Shown here one piece after another: positions 34,233 to 43,009 of a stretch of 64,000 nucleotides of DNA. The notes under the pieces are model-generated. The model was not told the DNA's origin. It saw only the letters and a program-made list of their open reading frames with translations, and searched no databases. This stretch comes from Nocardioides immobilis (GTDB lineage: Bacteria > Actinomycetota > Actinomycetes > Propionibacteriales > Nocardioidaceae): contig NZ_QXGH01000021.1 of the NCBI RefSeq assembly GCF_003515065.1, positions 79,731 through 143,730 on the forward strand. The letters run 5' to 3'. Position 1 is the first letter of the stretch; the number at the start of each line of letters is the position of its first letter. The translations under genes and the position numbers were made by a program.

Positions 34233-35042
34233 CTAGCCCAGCCAGCCCATGCGCTGGCTGATGCGCTCGCCGCCCGCCTTGAGGTCGTCGGCGAGCGCCT
34301 CGATCCGCGCCTTGTCGAAGCGGTACGCCGGACCCGACGCGCTGAGGGCGCCGACGACCGCGCCGGTGTGGTCGCGGACCGGGACCGCTGCGGCGTTGAG
34401 GCCGGTCTCGAGCTCCTCGTACGCCGTCGCGAAGCCGTTCTCCCTCGCGTCGGCCAGCTGCTTCATCAGCGTCTTGCGGGACGTGATGGTGTGCTCGGTG
34501 TAGGCCTTCAGCCCGGCGACGGCGAGCACGCTCTCGAGCTGCTCCTCGTCCATGTGGGCCATCAGGATCTTGCCGCTCGAGGTCGCGTGCAGCGGGGTGA
34601 GCTGGCCGACCCAGTTCTGGCTGGCCACAGCAGCCGACCCCAGGGCCTGCTGGACGTGGACCGAGTAGTGCTCGCGGACCACGGCGAGGTTGATGGTCTC
34701 GTCGAACCGCTGGGCCAGGTCGTCGACGACCGGGCGGGCCTGCCGGACCATGTCGAGGCGGGAGGGGATCGCGCTCGCGAGCCGCAGCACTCCGAAGCCG
34801 AGCTGGTACTTGCCCCGCTCGGAGTTCTGCTCCACGAGGTCGCGCTCCTCGAGTGCGGCGAGGAGGCGGAACGCCGTCGACTTGTGCACGCCGATCTCGG
34901 CAGCCACGTCGCTCACGCCGGCGCTGCCCTCGCGGGCCAGGATCTCGAGCACGCTGACGGCCCGATCGACGGACTGGACGCCGCCAGGGGCGTCACTGTC
35001 CCGCGCGCCTCGTCCGTTCGCCTTCTGCTCTCCGTTGCTCAT
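34233..35042 (-). CDS. IclR-family transcriptional regulator of the choline/betaine regulon
   Basis: A 269-residue protein with an N-terminal winged helix-turn-helix (about 25-90, 'GVSDVAAEIGVHKSTAFRLL') and a C-terminal IclR effector-binding domain (about 105-265, 'ATSSGKILMAHM', 'YEELETGLNAAAVPVRDHTG', 'GALSASGPAYRF'). IclR proteins bind palindromes of about 15 bp as dimers or tetramers and sense small metabolites. Its gene stands alone between betB and folD, facing away from folD. A dyad GTTGC-N7-GCAAC overlaps its own start codon and resembles the tandem sites before five other operons, so it is the best candidate for the regulator that binds them. Effector and sign of control are unknown. 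Confidence 0.88.
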   Translation of the reverse strand: MSNGEQKANGRGARDSDAPGGVQSVDRAVSVLEILAREGSAGVSDVAAEIGVHKSTAFRLLAALEERDLVEQNSERGKYQLGFGVLRLASAIPSRLDMVRQARPVVDDLAQRFDETINLAVVREHYSVHVQQALGSAAVASQNWVGQLTPLHATSSGKILMAHMDEEQLESVLAVAGLKAYTEHTITSRKTLMKQLADARENGFATAYEELETGLNAAAVPVRDHTGAVVGALSASGPAYRFDKARIEALADDLKAGGERISQRMGWLG

Positions 35043-35050
35043 AGCGCAAC
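35034..35050 (-). promoter_or_regulatory. Single operator-like dyad overlapping the IclR-gene start codon
   Basis: GTTGCGCTATGAGCAAC on the minus strand is a GTTGC/GCAAC inverted repeat with 7 bases between arms, and the ATG lies inside it. It has the same core as the tandem elements elsewhere but lacks a second copy 19 bases away. Autoregulation is inferred. Confidence 0.5.
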
Positions 35051-35171
35051 TCTACGCGATCCGTGGGCGGAACGGGCGCTGAAACCGGTCATGTGACCCG
35101 GATCATCCGGCGCTCCCGGATTCGCCCTTTCGGCCGACCCCCTTGACAGCGGCTGGACCGGACTCCCAAAC

Positions 35172-35207
35172 TGTTGCGCATCGTGCACGACGTTGTGTAA
35201 TTCGCAC
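35172..35207 (+). promoter_or_regulatory. Tandem TTGCG-type operator upstream of folD
   Basis: TGTTGCGCATCG and CGTTGTGT begin 19 bases apart on the plus strand. The second half extends to TTGTGTAATTCGCAC, an imperfect dyad. The element lies 62 bases before the folD ATG. It matches the purU element at about 26 of 36 positions. Confidence 0.7.
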
Positions 35208-35268
35208 CAAGGTGGAGAAATGATCCGAGTCTGCCCCCTGTCTGCACTCCCCCCAGGGGAGGCCTGAG

Positions 35269-36165
35269 ATGAGCAACATGACCACTGCGACACGGATCGA
35301 CGGCAAGCGGGTTGCCGCTGACATCAAGCAAGAGCTGGCAGTGCGGGTGAGAGCCCTGCGCGGTCAGGGGAGCCGGCCCGGGCTGGGCACCATCCTGGTC
35401 GGCGACGACCCGGGAAGCCACGCCTACGTCGCCGGGAAGCACCGCGACTGCGCCGACGTCGGGATCGCCTCGATCCGGGTCGAGCTGCCGGCGACCGCCA
35501 GCCAGGCCGAGGTCGAGGACGCCGTACGCCGGCTCAACGACGACCCGGCGTGCACCGGCTTCATCGTCCAGCTCCCGCTGCCGGCGCACATCGACACGCA
35601 CCGGGTGCTCCAGCTGATCGACCCCGACAAGGACGCCGACGGCCTGCACCCGACGAACCTCGGCAAGCTGGTGCTCGGCATGCCCGGCCCGCTCCCGTGC
35701 ACGCCGCGCGGGATCATCGAGCTCCTCCGTCAGCACGACGTGCCGATCACCGGCCAGCGGTTCTGCGTGATCGGCTGCGGCCTCACGGTCGGCCGTCCGC
35801 TGGGCCTGATGCTCACCCGGCCCACCGAGCACGCGACCGTCACGCTGTGCCACGAGGCGACCGTCGACGTCGCGGCGCACACGCGCGCCTCCGACGTGGT
35901 GGTCGCCGCGGCCGGCGTCGCGCACCTGGTCAAGCCGGACTGGGTGCTGCCCGGCGCGACCGTGCTGTCCGTCGGGATCACCCGCACCATCGAGGGGATC
36001 CTCGGCGACGTCCACCCCGAGGTCGGCACGGTGGCGGGCAAGGTCAGCGGCGCGACCGGCGGTGTCGGTCCGATGACGCGCGCCATGTTGCTCACCAACA
36101 TCGTCGAGATCGCCGAGCGGGACCTCGACCTGGATCCTCGCGCGATCTCCGTCGAACGGGCATGA
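35269..36165 (+). CDS. folD: Bifunctional methylene-THF dehydrogenase / methenyl-THF cyclohydrolase
   Basis: 298 residues starting at ATG 35269 behind GGGGAGG. The FolD motifs are present: 'SHAYVAGKHRDCADVGI' with the catalytic Lys, 'VQLPLPAHID', 'DKDADGLHPTNLG', 'PCTPRGIIELL' and the NADP-binding 'GCGLTVGRPLGLML'. It converts 5,10-methylene-THF, the product of dimethylglycine and sarcosine oxidation, to 10-formyl-THF, the substrate of PurU. It heads a folD-MTHFR-like-folC operon with overlapping genes. It carries the shared operator, which suggests this copy is dedicated to betaine catabolism. Confidence 0.95.
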   Translation: MSNMTTATRIDGKRVAADIKQELAVRVRALRGQGSRPGLGTILVGDDPGSHAYVAGKHRDCADVGIASIRVELPATASQAEVEDAVRRLNDDPACTGFIVQLPLPAHIDTHRVLQLIDPDKDADGLHPTNLGKLVLGMPGPLPCTPRGIIELLRQHDVPITGQRFCVIGCGLTVGRPLGLMLTRPTEHATVTLCHEATVDVAAHTRASDVVVAAAGVAHLVKPDWVLPGATVLSVGITRTIEGILGDVHPEVGTVAGKVSGATGGVGPMTRAMLLTNIVEIAERDLDLDPRAISVERA

Positions 36166-37031
36166 CGACGGAAGGCAGGGCTCCGAGGCTCACCCGCACG
36201 CGCGCCGACGTCGTACGGCGGCTGCTGGCCAACGCCCGCTTCGAGGTTCTCCCGACCGCGCGGGTCGAGGACGCCGTTGCCACGCACCTCCCGCCCGGCC
36301 GCACGGTCACCGTGACGGCGTCCCCGTCGAAGGGGCTGGAGGCGACCCTCGCGCTGACCGAGCGGCTCACGGCCCGCGGCTACGACGTCGTGCCGCACCT
36401 CGCCGCACGGATGATCACCGGCCGCTCCGAGCTGGTGGAGATCGCCGACCGCCTCCGGGCATCGGGCGTGACGACGGTGTTCGTGCCGGCCGGGGACGCA
36501 GACCCGGTCGGCAGCTACGCCGGCGCGCTCGACCTGCTCGACGACCTGGTCGCGATCGGCAGCCCCTTCCCGCAGGTGGGGATCACCGGCTACCCCGAGT
36601 CCCACCCGACCATCCACGACGACGTCACGGTCCAGACCATGTGGGACAAGCGGCAGCACGCCACCCAGATCGTCAGCAACCTGACGTTCGACCCACGGGT
36701 CCTGACCTCCTGGGTGCGACGGGTCCGGGCGCGCGGCGTGACGACGCCGATCCTCGTCGGGCTCCCCGGCCCGGTCGACCGCACCAAGCTCCTGAGCATG
36801 GCCACGAAGATCGGCGTGGGTGAGTCGACGAAGTTCCTCGCGAAGAATCGCGGCGTCTTCGCCCGGATCGCCGTCCCCGGCGGCTACGACCCGCTGCGCC
36901 TGCTGAACCGCGCGGCGGGGGTCCTTGGCGACGAACAGATGAACGTCTGCGGACTCCACCTCTTCACGTTCAACCAGGTCGCCGAGACCGAGGCCTGGCG
37001 CCGCGCCCAGCTGGCCCGGTGGGAGCGGTGA
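36162..37031 (+). CDS. Methylenetetrahydrofolate reductase-family protein
   Basis: ATG 36162 overlaps the folD stop (ATGA). The 289-residue protein shows the MTHFR TIM-barrel pattern: 'SPSKGLEATLALTERL', 'VVPHLAARMITGRSELV', 'VFVPAGDADP', 'GITGYPESHP', 'MWDKRQHATQIVSNLTFDP' and a C-terminal 'GLHLFTFNQVAETEAWRR'. Classical MetF reduces 5,10-methylene-THF to 5-methyl-THF with FAD. Position between folD and folC in a one-carbon operon suggests another folate reaction on methyl-derived carbon. The sequence is diverged from housekeeping MetF, so the exact reaction and direction are uncertain. Confidence 0.75.
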   Translation: MTTEGRAPRLTRTRADVVRRLLANARFEVLPTARVEDAVATHLPPGRTVTVTASPSKGLEATLALTERLTARGYDVVPHLAARMITGRSELVEIADRLRASGVTTVFVPAGDADPVGSYAGALDLLDDLVAIGSPFPQVGITGYPESHPTIHDDVTVQTMWDKRQHATQIVSNLTFDPRVLTSWVRRVRARGVTTPILVGLPGPVDRTKLLSMATKIGVGESTKFLAKNRGVFARIAVPGGYDPLRLLNRAAGVLGDEQMNVCGLHLFTFNQVAETEAWRRAQLARWER

Positions 37032-38362
37032 GCGCGGTCGCGGCCGGGGCACCGGCGGTCTCGCTGACAGGCGTCGAGCAGCACCTGCTCGCCCGCTGGC
37101 CCGAGACCCGGATGGACCCCACGCTCGACCGCGTCGCCCTGCTCCTCGGCCTGCTCGGGAGGCCCGAGACGGAGTTCCGGTCGATCCACCTGACCGGCAC
37201 CAACGGCAAGACCAGCACGGCCCGCATGGTCGAGGCACTGCTCGCCGCCTCCCGGAGCCGGACCGGCCGGTTCACCAGCCCTCATCTCGAGAGCATCCGC
37301 GAGCGCATCAGCCTCGAGCAGCGCCCGATCGACGTACCGCGCTTCCTGCGCAGCTATCAGGCCGTCGCCGAGCAGGCGGCGCTGGTCGACGCGGTGTCGA
37401 CCCACCCGGTCTCCTTCTTCGAGATGACCGTCGCCATGGCCTACCACGCGTTCGCCGACCACCGCGTCGACGCGGCCGTGGTCGAGGTCGGCATGGGTGG
37501 CCGCTGGGACGCGACCAACGTCATCCACGCCGAGGTCGCCGCGATCCTGCCGGTCGCGCTGGACCACACGGACTACCTCGGCCCGACCGTCGAGGCGATC
37601 GCCGCCGAGAAGGCGGGCATCATCAAGCGAGGCGCCGTCGCCGTCTCGGCACGGCAGCCCGACGAGGTCGCGGCCGTCCTCCGCGCTCGCGCCGACGCCG
37701 TCGGCGCCGATCTCAGGGTCGAGGGCAGGGACTTCGCGGTCGGCCGGCGCTCGCCGACGGCGCGTGGTCAGCTCGTGTCGTTCCGCGGACTCCACCGGAC
37801 GTACGACGACGTCCCGCTCGCCGTGCACGGGGAGCACCAGGCGCAGAACGCCGCGGTGGCGATCGCCTCGGTCGAGGCCTTCCTGGGCGGACCGCTCGAC
37901 GTGGACCTGGTGCGCCGGGCGCTTCGGCAGGTCACCTCGCCCGGGCGGTTCGAGATCCGGGCCGGCTCCCCGCGCGTGGTCCTGGACGTGGCGCACAACC
38001 CGCACGGAGCCCGGGCGCTGGCGCGCAACCTGGCCGAGCACGGGCCGGGTCGCACGATCGCCGTGCTCGCGGTCATGGGGGACAAGGACGTCGCGGGGGT
38101 GCTCCGTGAGCTGGAGACCGTGGTGGACACGGTCGTCTGCGCCCGCAACTCGAGCCCACGGTCCCTGCCGGCCGAGGAGCTCGCGGCGCGTGCGACGGAC
38201 GTGTTCGGCGCGAGTCGCGTCCGTCGCGCCACCGACGTGCCCTCCGGGCTCGCCGCTGCCCGCGCCCTTGCCGACACCGGTCCCGGGTCGACGGACGTCG
38301 TCCTCGTTACCGGGTCGGTCGTGACGGTCGGAGATGCGTGCAGCGTGCCCACCGACTGCTGA
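37028..38362 (+). CDS. folC: Folylpolyglutamate synthase/dihydrofolate synthase-like
   Basis: GTG 37028 overlaps the preceding stop (GTGA) and follows GGGAG; 444 residues. Mur-ligase-type ATP site 'LTGTNGKTSTARMVEALL' (about 55-72), 'RFTSPHLESIRERI', 'VVEVGMGGRWDATNV', 'ALDHTDYLGPTVEAIAAEK' and the C-terminal 'VLDVAHNPHGARAL'. It adds glutamates to folates, which helps retain cofactor and increases affinity of folate enzymes. Placement in the folD operon suggests an extra copy serving the high one-carbon flux of betaine use. A hairpin terminator follows at 38413. Confidence 0.88.
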   Translation: MSAVAAGAPAVSLTGVEQHLLARWPETRMDPTLDRVALLLGLLGRPETEFRSIHLTGTNGKTSTARMVEALLAASRSRTGRFTSPHLESIRERISLEQRPIDVPRFLRSYQAVAEQAALVDAVSTHPVSFFEMTVAMAYHAFADHRVDAAVVEVGMGGRWDATNVIHAEVAAILPVALDHTDYLGPTVEAIAAEKAGIIKRGAVAVSARQPDEVAAVLRARADAVGADLRVEGRDFAVGRRSPTARGQLVSFRGLHRTYDDVPLAVHGEHQAQNAAVAIASVEAFLGGPLDVDLVRRALRQVTSPGRFEIRAGSPRVVLDVAHNPHGARALARNLAEHGPGRTIAVLAVMGDKDVAGVLRELETVVDTVVCARNSSPRSLPAEELAARATDVFGASRVRRATDVPSGLAAARALADTGPGSTDVVLVTGSVVTVGDACSVPTDC

Positions 38363-38405
38363 CGGGTCGCTGCGCGAGCAGCCCTGCCCTGCCCGGGCTC
38401 GCCCG

Positions 38406-39053
38406 TCAGCTCGGGGTTGGGTGTCGACGCTTGCGTCGGCGCCCAACCCCACCTTCCTCGAACCGGGTGTCACCCCGCCGGAGGAAGTTCCCGACCAGCC
38501 GGGCGCCGTACTGGCTGAGGACCGACTCCGGGTGGAACTGGACGCCGTGCAGCGGACGGGTCCGGTGGCGGACGCCCATCACGACTGTGCGCTGGTCGGC
38601 GTCGCGGCAGGTCGCGGTGACGATCAGGTCGTCGGGAACCTCGGTGGCGGCGAGCGAGTGGTAGCGCACCGACGGGTACGGCGACGGGATGCCGGCGAAG
38701 ACCCCGGTGCCGTCGTGGTGCACCAGGGCGACCTCGCCGTGCGCCGGCCGGACCCTCTCCACGATGCCGCCGTAGGTCGTGACCAGGCCCTGCATGCCCA
38801 GGCACACCCCGAGGACGGGGACCGTGGCCTCCCGCAGGACCTCGCTGCCGATCGCGAAGTCGCTCGGCTCCAGCGGATGGCCGGGGCCGGGGGAGAGCAC
38901 CACCCGGTCGTAGGACAGGACGTCCGCCACGGTCGTCGCGTCGTGCTGGACGACGTCCGGCAGCACGCCCGTCACCGCGGCGACGAGGTGCACGAGGTTC
39001 CCCACGTAGGAGTCGTGGTGGTCGACCACGACGACACGTGGATGCGGCGTCAT
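38406..39053 (-). CDS. pabA: Anthranilate/para-aminobenzoate synthase component II (class I glutamine amidotransferase)
   Basis: A 215-residue amidotransferase with 'VVDHHDSYVGNLVHLVAAV', 'LSPGPGHP', the nucleophile elbow 'GVCLGMQG' (Cys about residue 83), and 'HGVQFHPESVLSQYG' with catalytic His and Glu. It supplies ammonia to PabB/TrpE-type partners, which are not in the window. Among folate genes a role in p-aminobenzoate, hence folate, synthesis is likelier than tryptophan. The C-terminus (from about residue 200) is an Arg-rich tail partly encoded by the terminator hairpin. Divergent from the dimethylglycine oxidase gene, sharing a 118-base intergenic region with the tandem operator. Confidence 0.82.
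   Translation of the reverse strand: MTPHPRVVVVDHHDSYVGNLVHLVAAVTGVLPDVVQHDATTVADVLSYDRVVLSPGPGHPLEPSDFAIGSEVLREATVPVLGVCLGMQGLVTTYGGIVERVRPAHGEVALVHHDGTGVFAGIPSPYPSVRYHSLAATEVPDDLIVTATCRDADQRTVVMGVRHRTRPLHGVQFHPESVLSQYGARLVGNFLRRGDTRFEEGGVGRRRKRRHPTPS
38413..38450. terminator. Bidirectional hairpin between the folC and pabA ends
   Basis: An 18-bp stem (38413-38430 with 38433-38450, two G-T type pairs) with a 2-base loop sits between the convergent folC and pabA stops and within the last codons of pabA. It would serve both transcripts; no long T-tract is present on either side. Confidence 0.65.
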
Positions 39054-39124
39054 GGCGTCCCTCCAAAACCTCTGAGAAATCGGGCTTCAAGCCCCTTGAC
39101 GCCACACTCCAGCAGAAGGCATTG

Positions 39125-39160
39125 TTGCTGTCAACGCAATGCAGTGCAGATTACGCAACA
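39125..39160 (-). promoter_or_regulatory. Tandem TTGCG-type operator between pabA and the dimethylglycine oxidase gene
   Basis: On the minus strand TGTTGCGTAATC and CATTGCGT begin 19 bases apart. The second forms TTGCGTTGACAGCAA. Its edge touches the GGAGG ribosome-binding site of the plus-strand gene, 12 bases before the ATG, so binding would also block that transcript's start. It may serve both divergent genes. Confidence 0.7.
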
Positions 39161-39171
39161 GGAGGAACCCC

Positions 39172-41610
39172 ATGGCTGGACGACGGACGGTCATCATCGG
39201 CGCGGGAGTGGTGGGGGCGGCTCTGGCCGACGAGCTGTCCGCGCGCGGCTGGACCGACATCACCGTCGTCGACCAGGGTGACCTGCCCGTGACCGGCGGC
39301 TCGAGCTCGCACGCCCCCGGACTGGTCTTCCAGGCCAGCGGCTCCAAGGTGCTCACCGAGATGGCCCGCTACACGGTGGAGAAGTTCGTCTCGTTGCAGC
39401 ACGAGGGCCAGTCCTGCTTCCTGCAGGTCGGCGGCCTCGAGGTCGCCACCACGCCGGAGCGCCTCGCCGAGCTGCACCGCCGGCACGGCTGGCTCACCTC
39501 CTGGGGCGTCGAGGCCGAGGTCGTCGACGCCGACCGCTGCGTGGAGCTGCACTCGCTCGTCGACCGCGACCAGATCCTCGGCGGCCTGTGGTGCCCGACC
39601 GACGGTCTGGCCAAGGCGCTGTGGGCCGTCGAGGCGCAGATCGAGCGGGCCAAGGGCCGTGGCGTGAAGTTCCTCGCCCGCCACGAGGTCACCGACATCC
39701 GCGTCGAGGACGACCAGGTGGTCGGCGTCGTGACGGACCACGGAGAGCTCCCGGCCGACATCGTCGTCTCGTGCGCGGGCATCTGGGGCCCGAAGGTCGC
39801 CGCCCTGGTCGGGCTGGACCTCCCGCTCACCCCCCTCGCGCACCAGTTGGCCGTGACCGGCTCGATCCCCGAGGTCGCCGGCCAGACCGACGAGGCGATC
39901 CGCCCGATCCTGCGCCACCAGGAGCATGGCCTCTACTACCGCGACAGCTTCGACGGCCTGACCATCGGCTACTACCACCACGAGCCGATGCCGATCTCGG
40001 CGTACGACATCCGGGCGGTCGACGAGACCGAGGAGATGCCGTCCGTCCTCGCGTTCACCCCGGAGGACTTCGAGCCGGCCTGGGCCGAGACGCAGGTCCT
40101 GCTCCCCGCCACCAACGACACCAAGGTCGAGGAGGGCATCAACGGCCTCTTCTCCTTCACCACCGACGGCATGCCGCTGCTCGGCGAGTCGCGTGAGGTC
40201 AAGGGCTTCTGGGTCGCCGAGGCCGTGTGGGTCACCCACTCCGCGGGTGTCGGCCGTGCCATGGCCGAGTGGCTGGCCGACGGCTACTGCGAGACCTTCG
40301 ACATCCACGAGTGCGACGTGAACCGCTTCGAGGACTACCAGGTCGCCCCGGCGTACGTGCTCGAGCGTGACTGCCAGAACTTCCGCGAGGTCTACGACAT
40401 CCTGCACCCGCTGCAGCCGATGGACTCCCCGCGCAACGTCCGCCTCTCGCCGTTCTTCAGCCGCGAGGAGGAGCTCGACGGGTTCTTCCTGCCGGCCAAC
40501 GGCTGGGAGCGCCCGCACTGGTACGGCGCCAACGCCGGCCTGCTCGAGCGCTACGACATCCCGACCCCCAACGACTGGGCCGCGAAGTACTGGGACCCGA
40601 TCGTCGGCGCCGAGGCGAAGGCGACCCGCGAGGGCGTCGCGATGTACGACATGACCGCCCTCAAGCGGATCAACGTCACCGGGCCCGGCGCCGTCGACTT
40701 CCTGCAGCGCCTGTGCACCAACGACGTCGACAAGTCGGTCGGCGCGGTGGTCTACACCCTGCTCCTCGACGCCGACGGCGGCATCCGCAGCGACATCACG
40801 GTCGCCCGTCTGGGCAAGCACCACTACCAGGTCGGTGCCAATGGTGCGCTGGACATCGACTGGTTCGAGCGCCACCTCCCCGAGGACGGCACCGTCCAGG
40901 TCACCGACATCACGCCGGGCACCTGCTGCATCGGCCTGTGGGGCCCGAAGGCCCGCGACGTGCTCGCCGGCATCACCGACGCGGACATGACCAACGACGG
41001 TCTCAAGTACTTCCGCGCGAAGTCCCTCACCATCGGCAACGTCCCGGTCACCGCCTGGCGCCTGTCGTACGTCGGCGAGCTGGGCTGGGAGATCTACACG
41101 ACCGCCGACCTCGGCCAGCGCCTCTGGGACACGCTGTGGGAGGCCGGCCAGGAGCACGGCATCATCGCCGCCGGCCGTGGTGCCTTCAACAGCCTCCGCC
41201 TGGAGAAGGGCTACCGCTCGTTCGGTGGCGACATGACCAACGAGCACGACCCGTACGAGGCCGGCCTCGGCTTCGCGGTGAAGCTCGACAAGGGCGACTT
41301 CATCGGCCGCGACGCGCTGATCGCCCGCAAGGAGCACCAGACCAGGACGCTGGCCTGCCTGACGATCGACAGCACCGAGGACGTCGTCCTCGGCAAGGAG
41401 CCGGTCTTCGCCGACGGCGAGCCGGTCGGCTACGTCACCTCCGCGGCCTATGGCTACACGATCGAGAAGGGCATCGCCTACGCCTGGCTGCCGCTCGAGG
41501 TCGCCGAGGTCGGCACCGAGCTCGAGATCGGCTACTTCGACAAGCGGGTCAGGGCCGTCGTCACCGCCGAGCCGCTCTTCGACCCGAAGATGACCCGCCT
41601 CCGCGGCTGA
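39172..41610 (+). CDS. dmg: Dimethylglycine oxidase (FAD domain fused to GcvT-like folate domain)
   Basis: ATG 39172 follows GGAGG at 39161; the frame's earlier ATG (39139) lies inside the operator. The 812-residue protein has an N-terminal DAO-type FAD domain ('RTVIIGAGVVGAALADEL', 'GGSSSHAPGLVFQASGS'). A C-terminal aminomethyltransferase-like folate domain follows ('MYDMTALKRINVTGPGAVDF', 'TCCIGLWGPKARDVL', 'LRLEKGYRSFGGDMTNEHDP'). Layout and sequence closely resemble Arthrobacter globiformis dimethylglycine oxidase. The reaction is N,N-dimethylglycine to sarcosine, with the methyl group passed to THF as 5,10-methylene-THF; the family uses O2 and makes H2O2. It is the first gene of a 14-kb run to sdaA. 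Confidence 0.93.
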   Translation: MAGRRTVIIGAGVVGAALADELSARGWTDITVVDQGDLPVTGGSSSHAPGLVFQASGSKVLTEMARYTVEKFVSLQHEGQSCFLQVGGLEVATTPERLAELHRRHGWLTSWGVEAEVVDADRCVELHSLVDRDQILGGLWCPTDGLAKALWAVEAQIERAKGRGVKFLARHEVTDIRVEDDQVVGVVTDHGELPADIVVSCAGIWGPKVAALVGLDLPLTPLAHQLAVTGSIPEVAGQTDEAIRPILRHQEHGLYYRDSFDGLTIGYYHHEPMPISAYDIRAVDETEEMPSVLAFTPEDFEPAWAETQVLLPATNDTKVEEGINGLFSFTTDGMPLLGESREVKGFWVAEAVWVTHSAGVGRAMAEWLADGYCETFDIHECDVNRFEDYQVAPAYVLERDCQNFREVYDILHPLQPMDSPRNVRLSPFFSREEELDGFFLPANGWERPHWYGANAGLLERYDIPTPNDWAAKYWDPIVGAEAKATREGVAMYDMTALKRINVTGPGAVDFLQRLCTNDVDKSVGAVVYTLLLDADGGIRSDITVARLGKHHYQVGANGALDIDWFERHLPEDGTVQVTDITPGTCCIGLWGPKARDVLAGITDADMTNDGLKYFRAKSLTIGNVPVTAWRLSYVGELGWEIYTTADLGQRLWDTLWEAGQEHGIIAAGRGAFNSLRLEKGYRSFGGDMTNEHDPYEAGLGFAVKLDKGDFIGRDALIARKEHQTRTLACLTIDSTEDVVLGKEPVFADGEPVGYVTSAAYGYTIEKGIAYAWLPLEVAEVGTELEIGYFDKRVRAVVTAEPLFDPKMTRLRG

Positions 41611-41662
41611 ACACCTTCGTCACTCCTTCCTACTCAACCCCTTCTTCCTTCGGAGGTTCCCT

Positions 41663-42982
41663 GTGAGTTTCAAGACCGCCCCCGCGGCCAACATGGGCGA
41701 GATCGCCGCCATGGTCGAGCGCCGTGAGGTGGGCTACAGCCTGGAGTCCGCCTTCTACGCCAGCCAGGAGGTCTACGACCTGGACATGAAGGCGATCTTC
41801 GGCCAGCACTGGCTCTTCGTCGCCACGGAGGCCGAGATCCCGGAGGCGGGTGACTTCGTCACGGTCGAGATCGGCACCCAGTCGCTGATCATCGTCCGCG
41901 ACGACGAGGAGGAGGTCCGCGCGCTGCGCAACGTCTGCCGCCACCGCGGCTCGCGTCTCCTCGAGGAGCCGTGTGGCGCGATCGGCAACCTGGTCTGCCC
42001 CTATCACCAGTGGACCTACCGCGCCGACGGCGAGCTGGTGTACGCCGAGAGCCAGTCGCCGTCCTTCGACAAGAGCAAGTTCGGCCTCAAGCAGGTCCAC
42101 GTGCGCACCGTCGGCGGCCTGATCTTCATCTGCCTCGCCGACGAGCCACCGGCCGACTTCGACGAGGTCGCCTCGGTCATCGAGCCCTACCTGCGCTCCT
42201 ACCGCGTCGCGGAGGCGAAGGTCGCCCACCAGACCGACCTGGTCGAGGCGGGCAACTGGAAGCTCGTCATGGAGAACAACCGCGAGTGCCACCACTGCGA
42301 CGCTTCCCACCCGGAGCTGATCACGTCGTACTTCCCGTTCCTCCGGTATGACGAGTCCGACATCACGCCGCGCCTCCAGCCGCTCTACGAGCGCTACCTG
42401 AAGGCGACCGAGGACCTTGACAACGTCTGCAAGACCAACGGCGTCCCGCGGGAGCTGGTCCACGAGCTCGACACCCGCGAGACCGGCTTCATGATCATGC
42501 GCCTTCCGCTGGACGGTGAGGGTGCCTCGTTCGGCATCGACGGCGCCCAGGTCTGCAAGAAGCTGATCGGCGACTCGCCCACCCCGAAGTTCGGTGACCT
42601 CTCCCTGCACATGCAGCCCAACTCGTGGTTCCACCTGCTCAGCGACCACGTGATCGTCTTCAGCGTCCTGCCGATCTCTCCGGACAAGTCGATGGTCCGC
42701 ACGACGTGGCTGGTCCACCCGGACGCCGTCGAGGGCGAGGACTACACCATCGAGGGGCTGACCAGCGTCTGGAAGGCCACCAACGACCAGGACCGCGCGC
42801 TGGTCGAGAAGGCCCAGCGCGGCGTCACGGACCCGAGCTACGTGCCCGGTCCCTACGCGCTGGTCGAGGACGACGTCGAGTCGTTCATCAACTGGTACGT
42901 CGGCCGGCTCCGCGACTACCTCGAGCCGCACCGCGAGAGCGCCGAGCGACTCGGTCACCTCAACGCGGTCGCGGCCCAATAG
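41663..42982 (+). CDS. gbcA: Glycine betaine monooxygenase, Rieske oxygenase subunit
   Basis: GTG 41663 follows CGGAGG; 439 residues. Rieske [2Fe-2S] ligands are in 'CRHRGSRL' and 'CPYHQWTYR' (about 93-118). The mononuclear iron site is in 'NNRECHHCDASHPELI' (about 209-224) plus a distal Asp. This matches the GbcA/carnitine-oxygenase group, which removes one methyl from glycine betaine as formaldehyde, giving dimethylglycine. It works with the reductase encoded 28 bases downstream. Confidence 0.93.
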   Translation: MSFKTAPAANMGEIAAMVERREVGYSLESAFYASQEVYDLDMKAIFGQHWLFVATEAEIPEAGDFVTVEIGTQSLIIVRDDEEEVRALRNVCRHRGSRLLEEPCGAIGNLVCPYHQWTYRADGELVYAESQSPSFDKSKFGLKQVHVRTVGGLIFICLADEPPADFDEVASVIEPYLRSYRVAEAKVAHQTDLVEAGNWKLVMENNRECHHCDASHPELITSYFPFLRYDESDITPRLQPLYERYLKATEDLDNVCKTNGVPRELVHELDTRETGFMIMRLPLDGEGASFGIDGAQVCKKLIGDSPTPKFGDLSLHMQPNSWFHLLSDHVIVFSVLPISPDKSMVRTTWLVHPDAVEGEDYTIEGLTSVWKATNDQDRALVEKAQRGVTDPSYVPGPYALVEDDVESFINWYVGRLRDYLEPHRESAERLGHLNAVAAQ

Positions 42983-43009
42983 TCACCTGATCTCCGGGAG
43001 GAGAAAGAA

